A stretch of DNA of 64,000 bases, from the NCBI GenBank assembly GCA_964546815.1, contig CAZJLR010000025.1, positions 1 to 64,000 on the forward strand, written 5' to 3'. This DNA is from JAIEPM01 sp964546815. Lineage in GTDB: Bacteria; Cyanobacteriota; Vampirovibrionia; Obscuribacterales; Obscuribacteraceae. This document shows, piece by piece, positions 47,224-57,619 of the stretch (position 1 is the first letter of the stretch; each line of letters begins with the position of its first letter). The translations under genes and the position numbers were made by a program. Below the pieces are notes generated by a model that did no database searches, was not told the origin of the DNA, and was given only the letters and a program-made list of their open reading frames with translations.

Positions 47224-47333
47224 TAAGCCAGCATTGCTATTGCTTGATGTCATTGGGATTAAAAGCGAGCGCAAGCTGTGTATATCTATACAGAGCTTTG
47301 AAGTTGCTATAACTGTTTTGAGCGGGTGGACAA

Positions 47334-50300
47334 ATGGCTGACGAAAACTCTAGTCCAGACAATGGCAATGAAGAAAGGCAAAATCCTCCTTCGTCGTTAG
47401 CACCCAAAACTGCAAAGAAAAAGAATCTACTGTATTGGACCTGGAAAATATTTAGTATCTGTTTTTGTGCGTTCTTAGGAATTTTGGCATCAGCAATAAT
47501 TGTAGGGTCCTCGCCTGTTTTGCGAGCATCACTTTCACCTATTGCTATTTTATTAGACGGCTCCGGATATGGATTTTGCGACTTGAGAAATCCAGCACAG
47601 CTGTCAAGCAAAGACCACTTTTCCTTGGAAATTAACTCCAATCGTCCCACTAGCTATAAACTGAAAATCTACAACAAGAATTATGCTGATTTCGCAAAAG
47701 TCTTGGGCAGCGAAGTAAGCGCCGATGACTTTAACATAGCGCCTTATCCACCTGTTTCTCCTGAAGAACTCAAGGAATTGCTTTGGAACAAGCCCGCATT
47801 GTATGAGCACAGCGGTGAACTTCAGTACGTCGACTTTTTGAAAGCAAGAGCTGTAGATACAATGAGTTCTACGTTGCCTCTCGGCGATTACATCTATATT
47901 TTGGATCAACCTCAGCGAAACACTAATGGAAGTCTTGTTGGGCTTCAAGTGGGGACTTTCCGCGTTAGCGATCTCGGTTTGATCATAAAGACTTCAGAAG
48001 ACAAAACACTGGTAAAAGTTTTTGATTTAAATTCACTTGAGCCAGTGGCAGATGCAAAAGTTGAATTGCTATCGCATTCGGCAATGGACGATTCCAAAAC
48101 TATTTTGAAAAGTACGACTGCTAACGATGGAACCTGCGAAATCAAAAATATAGTCAAGCGTGATTATCATGAAAATCAAAAGAAGATTGTGCTTGTTAGT
48201 CATGGCGATGACAAATCTGCCAGTTGGGAAAATTTCCAACTTGGCGCTGCCTTTCAGAAATGGTCGGGAAATAGTATTGATCACACTTTAGTACAAGGAT
48301 CTCCCGGTTATCCAGAAGACAGAAGAAATTATGTCTGCACAGATCGCACTGCTTACCGTTTGGGGCAGACTGTTAACCTTAAGGGCTTTAGTAGATTAAT
48401 CACAGCTGTTGGTTTGAACAATGTGGGAGCGCATGAGTTAGTCAAAGTTTTAATTAGAGACCCTGAAAATCACGAGCTGTGCAAACAACAACTGCACACT
48501 GGTGACTTTGGTGATTTCAATTTCAGTTTTGAGATTCCAGAGGCTGGAAAAACTGGCGCTTATAACGTTGAGCTGCAATTTCCTGATCAAAGCACTGTGT
48601 CAAGGTCAGTGCAAGTGATGCAATATCGTAAACCTGAATTTCTTGTCGAGCTCACGCCGCTGCAAACCCATACAATTATTGGCACGAGTTTAAAGGCAAA
48701 GCTCAAAGCTCGATATTTCTTTGGCGGACCGGTGAAGGACGCTAAAGTTGACTACCGCGTTCAACTTAGCGGTCCAAACTACACTGTGCGAAACAATCTA
48801 AAGGAAGTGCCCGCATTTGCTTCGTTTTTTGCAGAAGATCTTCAGCGCTATAATGATGGTTCTTATGGTAGTGGGTTCGGAGACTATTATTGGTACAACT
48901 TTCCACAGCAAGAGCCGTTCTTCTTTTCTGGGACTGCAACCACGAATGCTGCGGGGGAGTTTGACATTGACGTCAAACTTAAAGAAGCAAGCGATAAAAC
49001 CTTGAGCCCATATACTTTTGGCAACGCTGAAACGGACTATCTTATAAGTGCGACTGTAACTGACCTCAGTCGTAAATCAGTTGACGGAAGCGGTACCTCA
49101 CTCGTGACACCAAGTGATATTGCACTAGTGTTGAATTCTAGCACTCGAGTGCTTTCTGCCGGCGAACATATCAAGGCTACTGTGCGAGCATCTGACTATG
49201 ATAATCATCCTTTGGAAGATCAGAACATAAAGATCAGCGTGCAACGATGGGAATTTGATTACGACAAGTCGAAGTGGCAACTAAAAAAATCAGTCGCAGA
49301 AACTGAGTTCAAATCTGCGAAAAACGGAAAAGTTGAAATTGATTTGCCCATTGATTCGCACACTGCCGGAGGACGTTATTTCTTAGTCTCTGAAAGCAAA
49401 GATAAGTCCGGTCGCGCTGCACTTGACTCTTGTGAGATTTGGCTGCAGGGCGCGGATGCGGCAAACGAATCTGAAGAGATTGCAGACCTTCAAGTACTTA
49501 CTGATAAAGATGTCTATAAACCGGGTGAAAAAATTCGTGCGTTGATTCGCTTGCCGAAAGCCTCGGCGAATTCGATTGGTCTTGCAACCTTAGAGAGAAG
49601 AACAATTGAATTTTATCAAAGCCTCACGTTTGACGGAAGGCAGAAAATTATCGAAATTCCCGTGACAGAAAAATCAGCTCCAAATATGTATCTGTCTGTT
49701 TCCACAGTTGACCACGGTCGCAAATCGTTTTATAAATCTAAGCCGATTTTTGTGTATCCTGAGAAAGAGATCTTAAATATTTCGATTCAGACTGATAAGC
49801 CTAAATACGCGCCAGGTGAAGAAGCTGTTCTCAAAATTGTGGCTAAACACCAGGATGGCAAGCCTGCTGCACAGACTCAGTTATCTTTGTCGGTTGCTGA
49901 TGAAAGCATTTATTCTCTATATCCGGATGCCGAGCCCAGTATTTCACGTTGCTTCTATCGCAATTACGAAAATGCGACTTACAATAATCTTACTGTGCAA
50001 GAAAAGCAAGAACAGAGTTTTGCTCCCGCTGCGATATGGGACAACGCAGTTTTTGCTGGTATTCAGTCAATCTTTGTACCGGGTCGCTATCCCTATGCCT
50101 ATGATGCTCCCATGCTGCAGGGCGCTACAAATGGCACAATTGGTCCTCGGGGCGGCGACGCCACCGTCATCATGGGCGTGAATACTGCTGGTACTGTCCG
50201 TGAGAGTAATCCAATTTTTGCACAGCTAAATCAATTAAATTCGGTGTCCGCGCCAGCTCAGTCGACTGCAGAAAGGCCAATGCCAGGCAATATTGTACTT

Positions 50301-52487
50301 CGCTCTGACTTCAAAGACACAGCACTATGGACGCCTTCGTTAATCTGTGATGAAAAAGGCATTGCCACCACGAAGCTTAAACTGCCAGATAATTTGACTA
50401 CGTGGAGAGCCAGTGCTACAGCTATGTCAAAGCTGAGTGACACTGGAAATGCTTCGTTGACATTCAACGTTAGCAAAGACATTCTTGCTCGTCTTTCTAT
50501 GGCGCGTTTCTTCACTGACGCAGATGAAGGCGTAATTACTGGAGTAGTCCATAACTATACAAATAGGAAACAGAAGGTTGATATGGAGTTGCTTACGTCA
50601 TCCATGATCAAACTTGGTGCTTCATCTCGCCAGCAGCTATCTCTAGAACCTGAAGGTGTGGGTCGATTTACATGGCCAGTAAAAGTTTTATCTCCTGGTA
50701 AGGCTGAAGTTAGCTTGAAAGTAGCAGGGGAAACCGCATCTGATGGGTTGCTAGAAAAGCTTCCAATTCGTCCTTTTAGTTATCCTGCATTTGCTTGTAA
50801 AAATGGAATTTTGAAGGACGATCAAAGTTCAGTTCAATTGCCTCTGAAGCAAAGCAAAGATGCCTTGCCGAATACAGCCAGGTTCTCGCTTAGTCTGGCT
50901 GCGTCGGCTATTGGTCCTGTTTTAGGCAACTTTGACAAACTGATTGAATATCCATATGGTTGTACTGAGCAAACTATGAGTCGCATGGTTCCTTCAATTG
51001 TGGCGATGCAACTCCATAATAAATTGAGAGTGCCGCTTACAGATGAAAGCAAAGAGAAGTTTCGAAAGGCTTACCGAAAAGGACTCAAAACTATAATCAG
51101 CTATCAAAACTCCGACGATGCTTGGGGGTGGTGGGCTGGCGATCGAAGCAACGTTTATTTGACTGCCTATGTACTTGAAGGTCTCTACCAGTTAAGAGAG
51201 GCCGGTTTCCCTTGCGATCAATCACTACTAAATGAAGGGACGCATGCGCTTAATTCAATGACCGCTGCTCTCATAATTCCTCCATGGAATAAAGAGACAG
51301 CTACAGATCATGCTTACGGATTGTATGTACTAAGTCTTTTGGGCGAAAAACCGAAGTCACCAGCAATAGCTCGTCAAATGAATGGCTTGAACAAGCTGCC
51401 ACCTGAGGGGCTTTCATACCTCACTCTGGCGTTTAAGCGTGCGGGACTCAATGATGAGGCCCAGCGCGCGTACCAGCGATTGCTGAGTCTGTCCAACAAG
51501 AGTGTAGAGTTTACAAATTGGGATCATACATCCGAGCTGTTTAACAAGTTAGATCACAAAAACGGTTTTGACTATAGCTATCGGTTTACGGGAACTGAGT
51601 CTACTGCACTGGCATTGCGAGCTGTGCTTGCCATGGAACCAAAGAACGAAAAACTGCTGTCTTCGATAAGGCGATGGATTCTACTACAGCATGATGAAAA
51701 TGGTTGGAGTAATACAAAAACAACTGCTTCAGTTTTTATAGCCCTGCTTGAAGATGAGATAAATGCCTCTGGTGGAAAAGCCACGAACTTTAAGGCTAAT
51801 GCACAAGTTGGCGCCAGGACATTAGCCTCTTTAGTGTTCAATGAAAAGAATCAGTATGCAGCGGAAAACACAATAGACTTTGCAATAAAATCAAGCGACG
51901 AGTCAATTGAAATAAAGAAAGATGGCTCAGGGCGTCTCTATTACAATAGTCTCTTACGTTATGACCGCCCAATTAAACCGGGTGCAACTGTGGTGCCACG
52001 CTCTTCCCCTTCTGATCTTGTTTTGGAGCGAAGATTCTTCAGGCTTGAACCATACATTGATCCCAAGACAAAAATTGCAAAAACAAGAGCTGTGCCAATT
52101 CCTGCTTCCGGAATTGCTGCGGGCGAAACAATTCTGATGAAAGTCTTGATAAAGAGCCCAATTGCGATGCCCTACGTCATGGTAGACGCGGCTCTTCCCA
52201 GTGGTGCCGAAGTCCTCAGTGAACAGCGAAACATCGATTATGTTGCTCCTGATGACACAGACCCCAGTTCATTCAGATATTGGTGGACTCATCAGGATAT
52301 TCTCGATGATCGAATTGTGTTTTTCGTCACCGATTTATCGGCGGGCACATGCGAGTTTCAATCTCTTCTGCGCATGGAGATGCCCGGTGTTTTCAATGTT
52401 GTGCCTGTTTCGCTTGAGGGAATGTACTCGAAGTCGTTGAGGGCGTATTCAGCTGAAGATAGAATTACTGTGTTTGAACCGAAATAA
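47334..52487 (+). CDS. Bacterial alpha-2-macroglobulin
   Basis: 1717 residues. A membrane helix at ~32-58 (signal anchor, not a lipobox) is followed by MG-type beta domains, a bait-like central region (~900-1000, Gly/Pro/Ala-rich), the alpha-2-macroglobulin region DFKDTALWTPSL, and the thioester motif GCTEQ with C1210 and Q1213 intact. A helical thioester domain (toroid, to ~1500) and a C-terminal receptor-like beta domain follow. The family traps proteases by covalent thioester capture and protects the periplasm. Many bacterial members sit next to pbpC (PBP1C); none is seen here. The GNAT gene starts 3 bases after its stop. GGTGGA lies just before the ATG. Confidence 0.9.
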   Translation: MADENSSPDNGNEERQNPPSSLAPKTAKKKNLLYWTWKIFSICFCAFLGILASAIIVGSSPVLRASLSPIAILLDGSGYGFCDLRNPAQLSSKDHFSLEINSNRPTSYKLKIYNKNYADFAKVLGSEVSADDFNIAPYPPVSPEELKELLWNKPALYEHSGELQYVDFLKARAVDTMSSTLPLGDYIYILDQPQRNTNGSLVGLQVGTFRVSDLGLIIKTSEDKTLVKVFDLNSLEPVADAKVELLSHSAMDDSKTILKSTTANDGTCEIKNIVKRDYHENQKKIVLVSHGDDKSASWENFQLGAAFQKWSGNSIDHTLVQGSPGYPEDRRNYVCTDRTAYRLGQTVNLKGFSRLITAVGLNNVGAHELVKVLIRDPENHELCKQQLHTGDFGDFNFSFEIPEAGKTGAYNVELQFPDQSTVSRSVQVMQYRKPEFLVELTPLQTHTIIGTSLKAKLKARYFFGGPVKDAKVDYRVQLSGPNYTVRNNLKEVPAFASFFAEDLQRYNDGSYGSGFGDYYWYNFPQQEPFFFSGTATTNAAGEFDIDVKLKEASDKTLSPYTFGNAETDYLISATVTDLSRKSVDGSGTSLVTPSDIALVLNSSTRVLSAGEHIKATVRASDYDNHPLEDQNIKISVQRWEFDYDKSKWQLKKSVAETEFKSAKNGKVEIDLPIDSHTAGGRYFLVSESKDKSGRAALDSCEIWLQGADAANESEEIADLQVLTDKDVYKPGEKIRALIRLPKASANSIGLATLERRTIEFYQSLTFDGRQKIIEIPVTEKSAPNMYLSVSTVDHGRKSFYKSKPIFVYPEKEILNISIQTDKPKYAPGEEAVLKIVAKHQDGKPAAQTQLSLSVADESIYSLYPDAEPSISRCFYRNYENATYNNLTVQEKQEQSFAPAAIWDNAVFAGIQSIFVPGRYPYAYDAPMLQGATNGTIGPRGGDATVIMGVNTAGTVRESNPIFAQLNQLNSVSAPAQSTAERPMPGNIVLRSDFKDTALWTPSLICDEKGIATTKLKLPDNLTTWRASATAMSKLSDTGNASLTFNVSKDILARLSMARFFTDADEGVITGVVHNYTNRKQKVDMELLTSSMIKLGASSRQQLSLEPEGVGRFTWPVKVLSPGKAEVSLKVAGETASDGLLEKLPIRPFSYPAFACKNGILKDDQSSVQLPLKQSKDALPNTARFSLSLAASAIGPVLGNFDKLIEYPYGCTEQTMSRMVPSIVAMQLHNKLRVPLTDESKEKFRKAYRKGLKTIISYQNSDDAWGWWAGDRSNVYLTAYVLEGLYQLREAGFPCDQSLLNEGTHALNSMTAALIIPPWNKETATDHAYGLYVLSLLGEKPKSPAIARQMNGLNKLPPEGLSYLTLAFKRAGLNDEAQRAYQRLLSLSNKSVEFTNWDHTSELFNKLDHKNGFDYSYRFTGTESTALALRAVLAMEPKNEKLLSSIRRWILLQHDENGWSNTKTTASVFIALLEDEINASGGKATNFKANAQVGARTLASLVFNEKNQYAAENTIDFAIKSSDESIEIKKDGSGRLYYNSLLRYDRPIKPGATVVPRSSPSDLVLERRFFRLEPYIDPKTKIAKTRAVPIPASGIAAGETILMKVLIKSPIAMPYVMVDAALPSGAEVLSEQRNIDYVAPDDTDPSSFRYWWTHQDILDDRIVFFVTDLSAGTCEFQSLLRMEMPGVFNVVPVSLEGMYSKSLRAYSAEDRITVFEPK

Positions 52488-52490
52488 ACT

Positions 52491-53057
52491 ATGGATTTGA
52501 CAGAAAAGCGAATGTTTCAAGAACTAAGTACAGACCGCTTGGTTCTGCGAAAATTGAAATCAACCGATGCCGAAAATATGTTTGCATATCGTTCGCTTCC
52601 GGAGGTTTGTCGCTTTCAATTTTGGGAGCCACAAACTTTGCAGGATGTTGAATCATTCATCGAGAAAAATGCCGCAGTTGATTTCCATGTTAGTGGATGG
52701 AATCAAATTGCTATTGTGCGCAAAGAAGATGACAGGCTGATAGGTGATTGCGGAGTTCATATTCTTGAAGCGGATGCACGAATAGTAGAAATTGCCATCA
52801 GCATTTCACCAGCTGCCCAATCGAAGGGCTTTGCCAGCGAATCGCTTATAGCTTTGATCAATTGCCTCTTCGAGAATTTCAGCAAACACCGCGTTTTTGC
52901 TTCGGTAGATCCATTGAATGCGCCCTCGATGGCTCTGATGCATCGAATCGGACTCAGAAAGGAAGCGCACTTCCTTCAGAGCCTGTGGTTCAAAGAACGC
53001 TGGGCTGATGACGTTGTGTTTGCTATATTACGAAGCGAATGGAAGTGCCGCAGCTAG
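52491..53057 (+). CDS. GNAT acetyltransferase (RimJ/RimL-like)
   Basis: 188 residues. GNAT fold of the RimJ/RimL type: STDRLVLRKL start, LIGDCGVHIL strand, the acetyl-CoA loop region ISPAAQSKGFASESL (Q/R-x-x-G-x-A variant), and the SVDPLNAPSMALMHRIGLRKEA block near the C-terminus. It probably acetylates a small molecule or protein N-terminus. It begins 3 bases after the alpha-2-macroglobulin stop codon, suggesting cotranscription, though a functional link is not evident. A second ATG seven codons in is also possible. Confidence 0.85.
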   Translation: MDLTEKRMFQELSTDRLVLRKLKSTDAENMFAYRSLPEVCRFQFWEPQTLQDVESFIEKNAAVDFHVSGWNQIAIVRKEDDRLIGDCGVHILEADARIVEIAISISPAAQSKGFASESLIALINCLFENFSKHRVFASVDPLNAPSMALMHRIGLRKEAHFLQSLWFKERWADDVVFAILRSEWKCRS

Positions 53058-53070
53058 ACACGAAGTCTAG
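53054..53070. terminator. Short hairpin between convergent genes
   Basis: CTAGAC and GTCTAG form a perfect 6-bp stem with loop ACGAA. It overlaps the stop codons of both the GNAT and the patatin genes, whose ends are only 9 bases apart. No T-run, so termination is uncertain. Confidence 0.35.
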
Positions 53071-54056
53071 TTAGTCGCGATGCCTATCGCTGCTAACTTG
53101 CGTTTGATCTCCGGAAGGGCTGCTTTGGCTGCTGCTATTCCTGCCTCTAGACCTTTCTTTCCATCGGACTTCTTGAATGACACCAGGCTGATGCCTGTTG
53201 TGTCTGGGTGAATAGCAACATCGGCTTTATCACAGCTAGGACCATCTGAAGTGGCCAATTGAATGCGCAAAGCTTGTCTGCCCATTGAGCCGATTGCTCT
53301 GAAGTCCTTTAGTGGGCGATCTTTTAATTGCTCGTCGATGTTGACTGCAATTACAAAGTCGGCACCCATTTCGCGCACGTGATTGACCGGTACATTATTG
53401 ATGAGTCCACCGTCGCAGAAAAGTTGGTCTCCAATTTGGACCGGCTTTCTCAGCTCGGGAACAGCTGTACTAGCTGTCATTGCAACGCCTATGTCACCCT
53501 TTGTCAGTCGGCAACTTTTTCCTGTCACCATATCTGTGACCACTGCCGCGTAGGGCAAGTTCAAGTCTTCAATCTTTTTTGACCCGATAGCCTTGTTGGC
53601 GTAATTTCTAAATTTCCAGCCGTAATAGAGTCCGTCATATGGATGATATCCCAGAGCCCTCAACATCAATGCTGTTGGTTCTAATGCCAGTCTTACGGCA
53701 GGCATTGGAGTGAATTCTTTTGTGAACGTGTTTTTCTCGAAGACGTCAGCTATTTGGTCGAGTGGCATTCCTGCTGCATAAAAGCCGCCTACTACTGAGC
53801 CAATGCTTGTGCCTGCGATGAGGTCGATAGGGATGTGTTCTTCTTGAAGTACTTTTAATACGCCTACATGGGCTGCGCCACGTGATCCGCCGCCTCCAAG
53901 TGCCAGTCCTATGCGTGGGCGTTTAGTGGTGTTTGCGCTCTGCACAGAGTTCTGGACGTCAGCGTCTGCTGCATTTGCATTTTGTCCGACAAAAACACCT
54001 GCGCTCAGCGCGGTGAGTAGAACCATTGTTCCGAGTAGTTTCCGCGTGTTTTTCAT
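53067..54056 (-). CDS. Secreted patatin-like phospholipase
   Basis: 329 residues. Signal peptide (cleavage near QNANA-A). Patatin catalytic elements are complete: oxyanion loop GGGGSRG (54-60), nucleophile S84 in GTSIG, and catalytic D215 in DGG. This Ser-Asp dyad hydrolyses acyl chains of phospholipids or lysophospholipids. The length and domain plan match the RssA/NTE-like bacterial group, but with an export signal, so it would act in the periplasm or outside. AGGAC lies just before the ATG. Confidence 0.9.
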   Translation of the reverse strand: MKNTRKLLGTMVLLTALSAGVFVGQNANAADADVQNSVQSANTTKRPRIGLALGGGGSRGAAHVGVLKVLQEEHIPIDLIAGTSIGSVVGGFYAAGMPLDQIADVFEKNTFTKEFTPMPAVRLALEPTALMLRALGYHPYDGLYYGWKFRNYANKAIGSKKIEDLNLPYAAVVTDMVTGKSCRLTKGDIGVAMTASTAVPELRKPVQIGDQLFCDGGLINNVPVNHVREMGADFVIAVNIDEQLKDRPLKDFRAIGSMGRQALRIQLATSDGPSCDKADVAIHPDTTGISLVSFKKSDGKKGLEAGIAAAKAALPEIKRKLAAIGIATN

Positions 54057-54232
54057 TTGTCCTCTCGGGGGCTAAATCTTGCCTCAATGATAGAACAAAG
54101 CTCGCATTCTATGCCCTACACATTTTGCTTGCTGATTTAGACTTTGTTAATCGGAATGGCTATGCCACCGTGATCGGTATCAGAGCCTTGGAGCAGTGCG
54201 GCATTCAAGACCTGGACAATGTTGTTTGATTC

Positions 54233-54655
54233 CTAGTGTTTAGGCGCTCCTTGTTCACAATTGATCATCCATGGCGTGCCGAATTTGTCTGTTACCATGC
54301 CAAATCGCAGTGCCCAAAATGTTTCTTGTATGGGCATCGTAATATTGCCGCCATCCGCCAAAATCGCAAAAATGCGTTCTGCTTCTGTTGCTTCGTTTAC
54401 TCCAATTGCAAGAGAAAAACCACTTTGCCCGCTGTAAGGCTGACCAGGCATGCCGTCTGCTCCCATGAGCTTTTGCGAAGCGAGAGTCATCGACACATGC
54501 ATTATTTTGTCTTTCCAATCAGAAGGCACTTTGTCAGCCATCGGTGAGTCGCCATATTTGAAGAATTGATCGACTTTTCCACCCAGTTTAGCTTCGTAGA
54601 ACTTGAATGCTTCTTCGCAATTACCGTTGAACATTAGGTATGGGCTTACGTTCAT
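54233..54655 (-). CDS. PhnB-like VOC-family protein
   Basis: 140 residues from ATG 54655 with GGAGG five bases upstream (the longer reading from 54718 lacks one). VOC/glyoxalase fold of the PhnB/3-demethylubiquinone-methyltransferase-like group: MNVSPYLMFNGNCEEAFKFY start, MHVSMTLASQKLMGADGMPG, and the end block RFGMVTDKFGTPWMINC. These proteins are common stand-alone genes of unclear function, often with a metal site; none of the listed names describes the true activity. Confidence 0.85.
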   Translation of the reverse strand: MNVSPYLMFNGNCEEAFKFYEAKLGGKVDQFFKYGDSPMADKVPSDWKDKIMHVSMTLASQKLMGADGMPGQPYSGQSGFSLAIGVNEATEAERIFAILADGGNITMPIQETFWALRFGMVTDKFGTPWMINCEQGAPKH

Positions 54656-54876
54656 TTGAGCCTCCGATGTGAGCTTGTGTTTGTACATAACATTACTGTA
54701 ATCAAAGCTGCTTTTCACCCTTCAATTGGATAAATGCGGCTGCATTATCGATTTGGGGAGGACCTTGTCGTGATGAATCACGATTAACAATTCGCATGGG
54801 AATTGCCGCCTTGGCTAAAGATTCCTAATAGAGTTAGCCTGTGCTTGATCACCCCCCAATTACATAGGAGTCTTTT

Positions 54877-55635
54877 ATGGAGGACTTTCGTTTTGCTCGG
54901 GTAGACGAGCACAAGCAGCAGTCGGCGTTACAGGCAGAGTTTTTTGAAAGCCTACCGAAAATTGTTGCAAACTCTACCGACTCTAGCTTGTCCCTTACAG
55001 CATACGTAAAAGACAACCAAGTGCCGGTGAAAGAAAAATCAGATGCATCTGCTAAGGATGCCGCCGATGCTTTGGACAAACAGTTGAAGGATTTTTCCAA
55101 TAGCAAAATTACAGACGCGTCACGCGACATGCAGAAATTCCAAAAAGCTGTGGGTAAATTCTGCGATAGTACTGATAAAGAGTCTGCAGTAGACGACCTG
55201 GGTGAAACATACACTAAGGTGACTGCTCTCATGGATCTTAAAACTGAGGCATTGTATAACGAAGCTAAAGCTGAAGCTGCACGAACCCCTGGGCGGAAGG
55301 CTCTCGAGGATAACGTTAAGCGGAAAAACCATGAGTTTTCAGACAAGATATTAAACCTGCCTTTCGAAGAAAGCTTGCGTGTTGAGGATCTTGTAGCCTG
55401 GAAGGACGGAGAAAACCGAGCTCAGCATGATGAGCGCGTGCGCAAAGGGCTTGAAAGCAACAAGCCTATGCTGGATGCATTCAATGCCATTAGGGACGCA
55501 GAGGCGAACGTAGAAGCCAACAAGGGTCCAAGAGAAAAGCAGTTGGAGCAGCTTAGCAAGCAACTTGAAGATGATGGCAAAACAATGAAAGCCATCATGG
55601 AAAAAGCATATCTGCGTTCTACGCTAAAAAACTAA
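54877..55635 (+). CDS. Helical cytoplasmic hypothetical protein
   Basis: 252 residues, very rich in Lys, Glu, Asp and Ala, probably all helix with coiled-coil sections and one cysteine. No signal peptide or motif recognised. TAGGAG seven bases before the ATG is a good ribosome binding site. Ends near a likely bidirectional terminator shared with the convergent gene. Confidence 0.7.
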   Translation: MEDFRFARVDEHKQQSALQAEFFESLPKIVANSTDSSLSLTAYVKDNQVPVKEKSDASAKDAADALDKQLKDFSNSKITDASRDMQKFQKAVGKFCDSTDKESAVDDLGETYTKVTALMDLKTEALYNEAKAEAARTPGRKALEDNVKRKNHEFSDKILNLPFEESLRVEDLVAWKDGENRAQHDERVRKGLESNKPMLDAFNAIRDAEANVEANKGPREKQLEQLSKQLEDDGKTMKAIMEKAYLRSTLKN

Positions 55636-55641
55636 ATTCAA

Positions 55642-55666
55642 AGAACACAGAATGATTTTGTGTTCT
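55642..55666. terminator. Bidirectional terminator candidate
   Basis: AGAACACA and TGTGTTCT form a perfect 8-bp stem with a 9-base loop between two convergent genes. It is followed by ATTTG on the plus strand and TTTGAATTT on the minus strand, so it could end both transcripts. Confidence 0.55.
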
Positions 55667-56399
55667 ATTTGTACTGCATTATTCTGGCTTTTATTTTGCT
55701 GGGAGACATTGCAGCAAAAGGCGCCATATTCAAAAACCCGCTGGCAGGCTGAGTTTCTTTGCTTGCCAGCTCTGTGTTGCTGATTTGTTCGTCAATTACT
55801 TTATTCATATAACTGAGCGATGAAGTAATTGTTTTCGATTCTTCGTCGCTAATGTTGTTATGACTTAGAGCCGTGCTTACAGTAGCGATTTCCCTGTTCA
55901 ATTCTTGCGCTTTTTTACTAGTCAGCTTGCCGTTTGATTCTGCTTTGCTAATGCGTTGAATTAGAAGCGCTTTTCTCGCACGCAGTCCATCTATCGTAGT
56001 GCTTGTTTGTTCTTTTACCAGCACCATTTCTTCAAAGCGATCGTTGAGGCTATTTAGTTGCTTAGCTAGAGATGACCTGGCTGCAAAATCGAGTTTGCCG
56101 TCTGCGTCGCGTTTGCTTTCTTCTCGGTCTGTAATAACTTTTAGTTCATTGCATAGTTGTTGCACTTGGGTGCTGCTGAGCCACTTATGCTCAAGTGCAT
56201 ATTGAAGCCGGTTCATTATCTGGTTGCGGGTAGAACTAATTCCAAAGCCCGGCATAGGAAGTTGGCTTTGAAGAACATGTTCGATAGGCGTTTTCGCTTC
56301 ACTTATCTCATTTACCAAAGGAGATTGTTGCGCGCTGCAAATGCTGCACGTAATGGCTAAAGAAGCAATTATTCCCAAACAGTTATTAGCTGCTTTCAT
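55665..56399 (-). CDS. Secreted helical hypothetical protein
   Basis: 244 residues. Signal peptide (MKAANNCLGIIASLAITCSIC..., cleavage near CSAQ). The mature part is helical with many Ser, Lys, Glu and Thr; it resembles repeated short helical hairpins (LTSKKAQELNREIATVSTAL) but no family is recognised. Convergent with the preceding gene. Confidence 0.65.
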   Translation of the reverse strand: MKAANNCLGIIASLAITCSICSAQQSPLVNEISEAKTPIEHVLQSQLPMPGFGISSTRNQIMNRLQYALEHKWLSSTQVQQLCNELKVITDREESKRDADGKLDFAARSSLAKQLNSLNDRFEEMVLVKEQTSTTIDGLRARKALLIQRISKAESNGKLTSKKAQELNREIATVSTALSHNNISDEESKTITSSLSYMNKVIDEQISNTELASKETQPASGFLNMAPFAAMSPSKIKARIMQYK

Positions 56400-56541
56400 T
56401 ATGTCCCCTGAGAAATAAGCGGCTGCGGGATCTATACATTGTATATGACAACGTCCCGCCTATCGTTTGACGGACTTAAGGATGAGCAAAAGTGCTGAGA
56501 AGCAAGGCTCTTAGGGCTGCTTGAGGATCTTTAATCTAGCA

Positions 56542-57534
56542 CTAGACCCGCCGAGTGCATTTGACTGTGCAGAGCTCTTTTGTTGTGGCGGAGCGCAATG
56601 CGAGTTTTTCCCTCATGTTTAATGCAATAAGCCCGCCGGCGCTTGTCGAAGCGAATGTAACTGTTGAAATTATGCAGGCTGAAAGCAATGACTCCCATCC
56701 GAGTGTAAAACCCATTTTGAATTGATCTAGAAAAAGTGATGTGGCAGTGCCAATGACGTTAATGATGTTTGCCAGTGCCAGCGGCGCAATTGTGATTGAC
56801 GGTATTAACAGTGCGGCAGTTTTGTTTTTGACTTTGGCTATGCTTACAGAAAAAATGCCAGTGGCAAAAAGCACCGCCGAATAAAGCAACATTTCTCTAA
56901 ACCAGCCAATGCTGCCTGCAGTGAAGTGGGAAATTATTCCCATAATACTGAGACAGGAAGCACAAGTAAGCAAAATTGGAGCTGTTCTCATTCTCTTTTT
57001 CAAGCATTTGAGTACTGTGCTCGAAAAAAAGAAACCGCCGAAATAGAATGCGCTTGCTGTACCAACGTAAATCATCAATTCCAGAAGATGGAAAGTTCCA
57101 TTCACTATCAAATTTTCTGCGAAGAGCAGCCCAACTAAAACTGGTATTGATACCAGCCAGGATTTTTTCCTCACTGCTTCAAACGAAGCGAAAGTTAAGC
57201 CGAAAAATAATGGTGCGATGATGTCGAAAAGAATGATGTTTGCCATGATTCCCTGCGAGCTTCCATGTGTTTGACCAAAACATCTTTCCACAAGGTAGTA
57301 GCCCCAATCGAAACCAAGATGAACCGAAAGGAATCCTGCTACAGATATAAATGCACAACACAATACTATCAATGCTGAAGGCACTAGCGCCGCGGCTATT
57401 TTTGCAAGTGGATTTTGTTGCCTTGCCGACAATTCTGTATTAGTACCCTGGCAAGCGGGCAACCAGGCTGCTTCGCTTACGAAAGGGTCAGAGAGAACCT
57501 TCTGCTGCCAATCCTGCTTGAATTTGACTTTCAT
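56542..57534 (-). CDS. Multi-spanning membrane protein of unknown function
   Basis: 330 residues. About eight hydrophobic helices after a ~45-residue soluble N-terminus containing a single CQG cysteine. The first long helix is IAAALVPSALIVLCCAFISVA; the C-terminal tail is short and basic with CTVKC. No transporter signature seen. Function unknown. Confidence 0.65.
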   Translation of the reverse strand: MKVKFKQDWQQKVLSDPFVSEAAWLPACQGTNTELSARQQNPLAKIAAALVPSALIVLCCAFISVAGFLSVHLGFDWGYYLVERCFGQTHGSSQGIMANIILFDIIAPLFFGLTFASFEAVRKKSWLVSIPVLVGLLFAENLIVNGTFHLLELMIYVGTASAFYFGGFFFSSTVLKCLKKRMRTAPILLTCASCLSIMGIISHFTAGSIGWFREMLLYSAVLFATGIFSVSIAKVKNKTAALLIPSITIAPLALANIINVIGTATSLFLDQFKMGFTLGWESLLSACIISTVTFASTSAGGLIALNMREKLALRSATTKELCTVKCTRRV

Positions 57535-57619
57535 TTTGTAACCCGAGTCTAACTATGCTATTTCCATTGAAGCATAATTGAAAATTCTAAACGCAAAATT
57601 TGACTCGCATTCACGTAAA

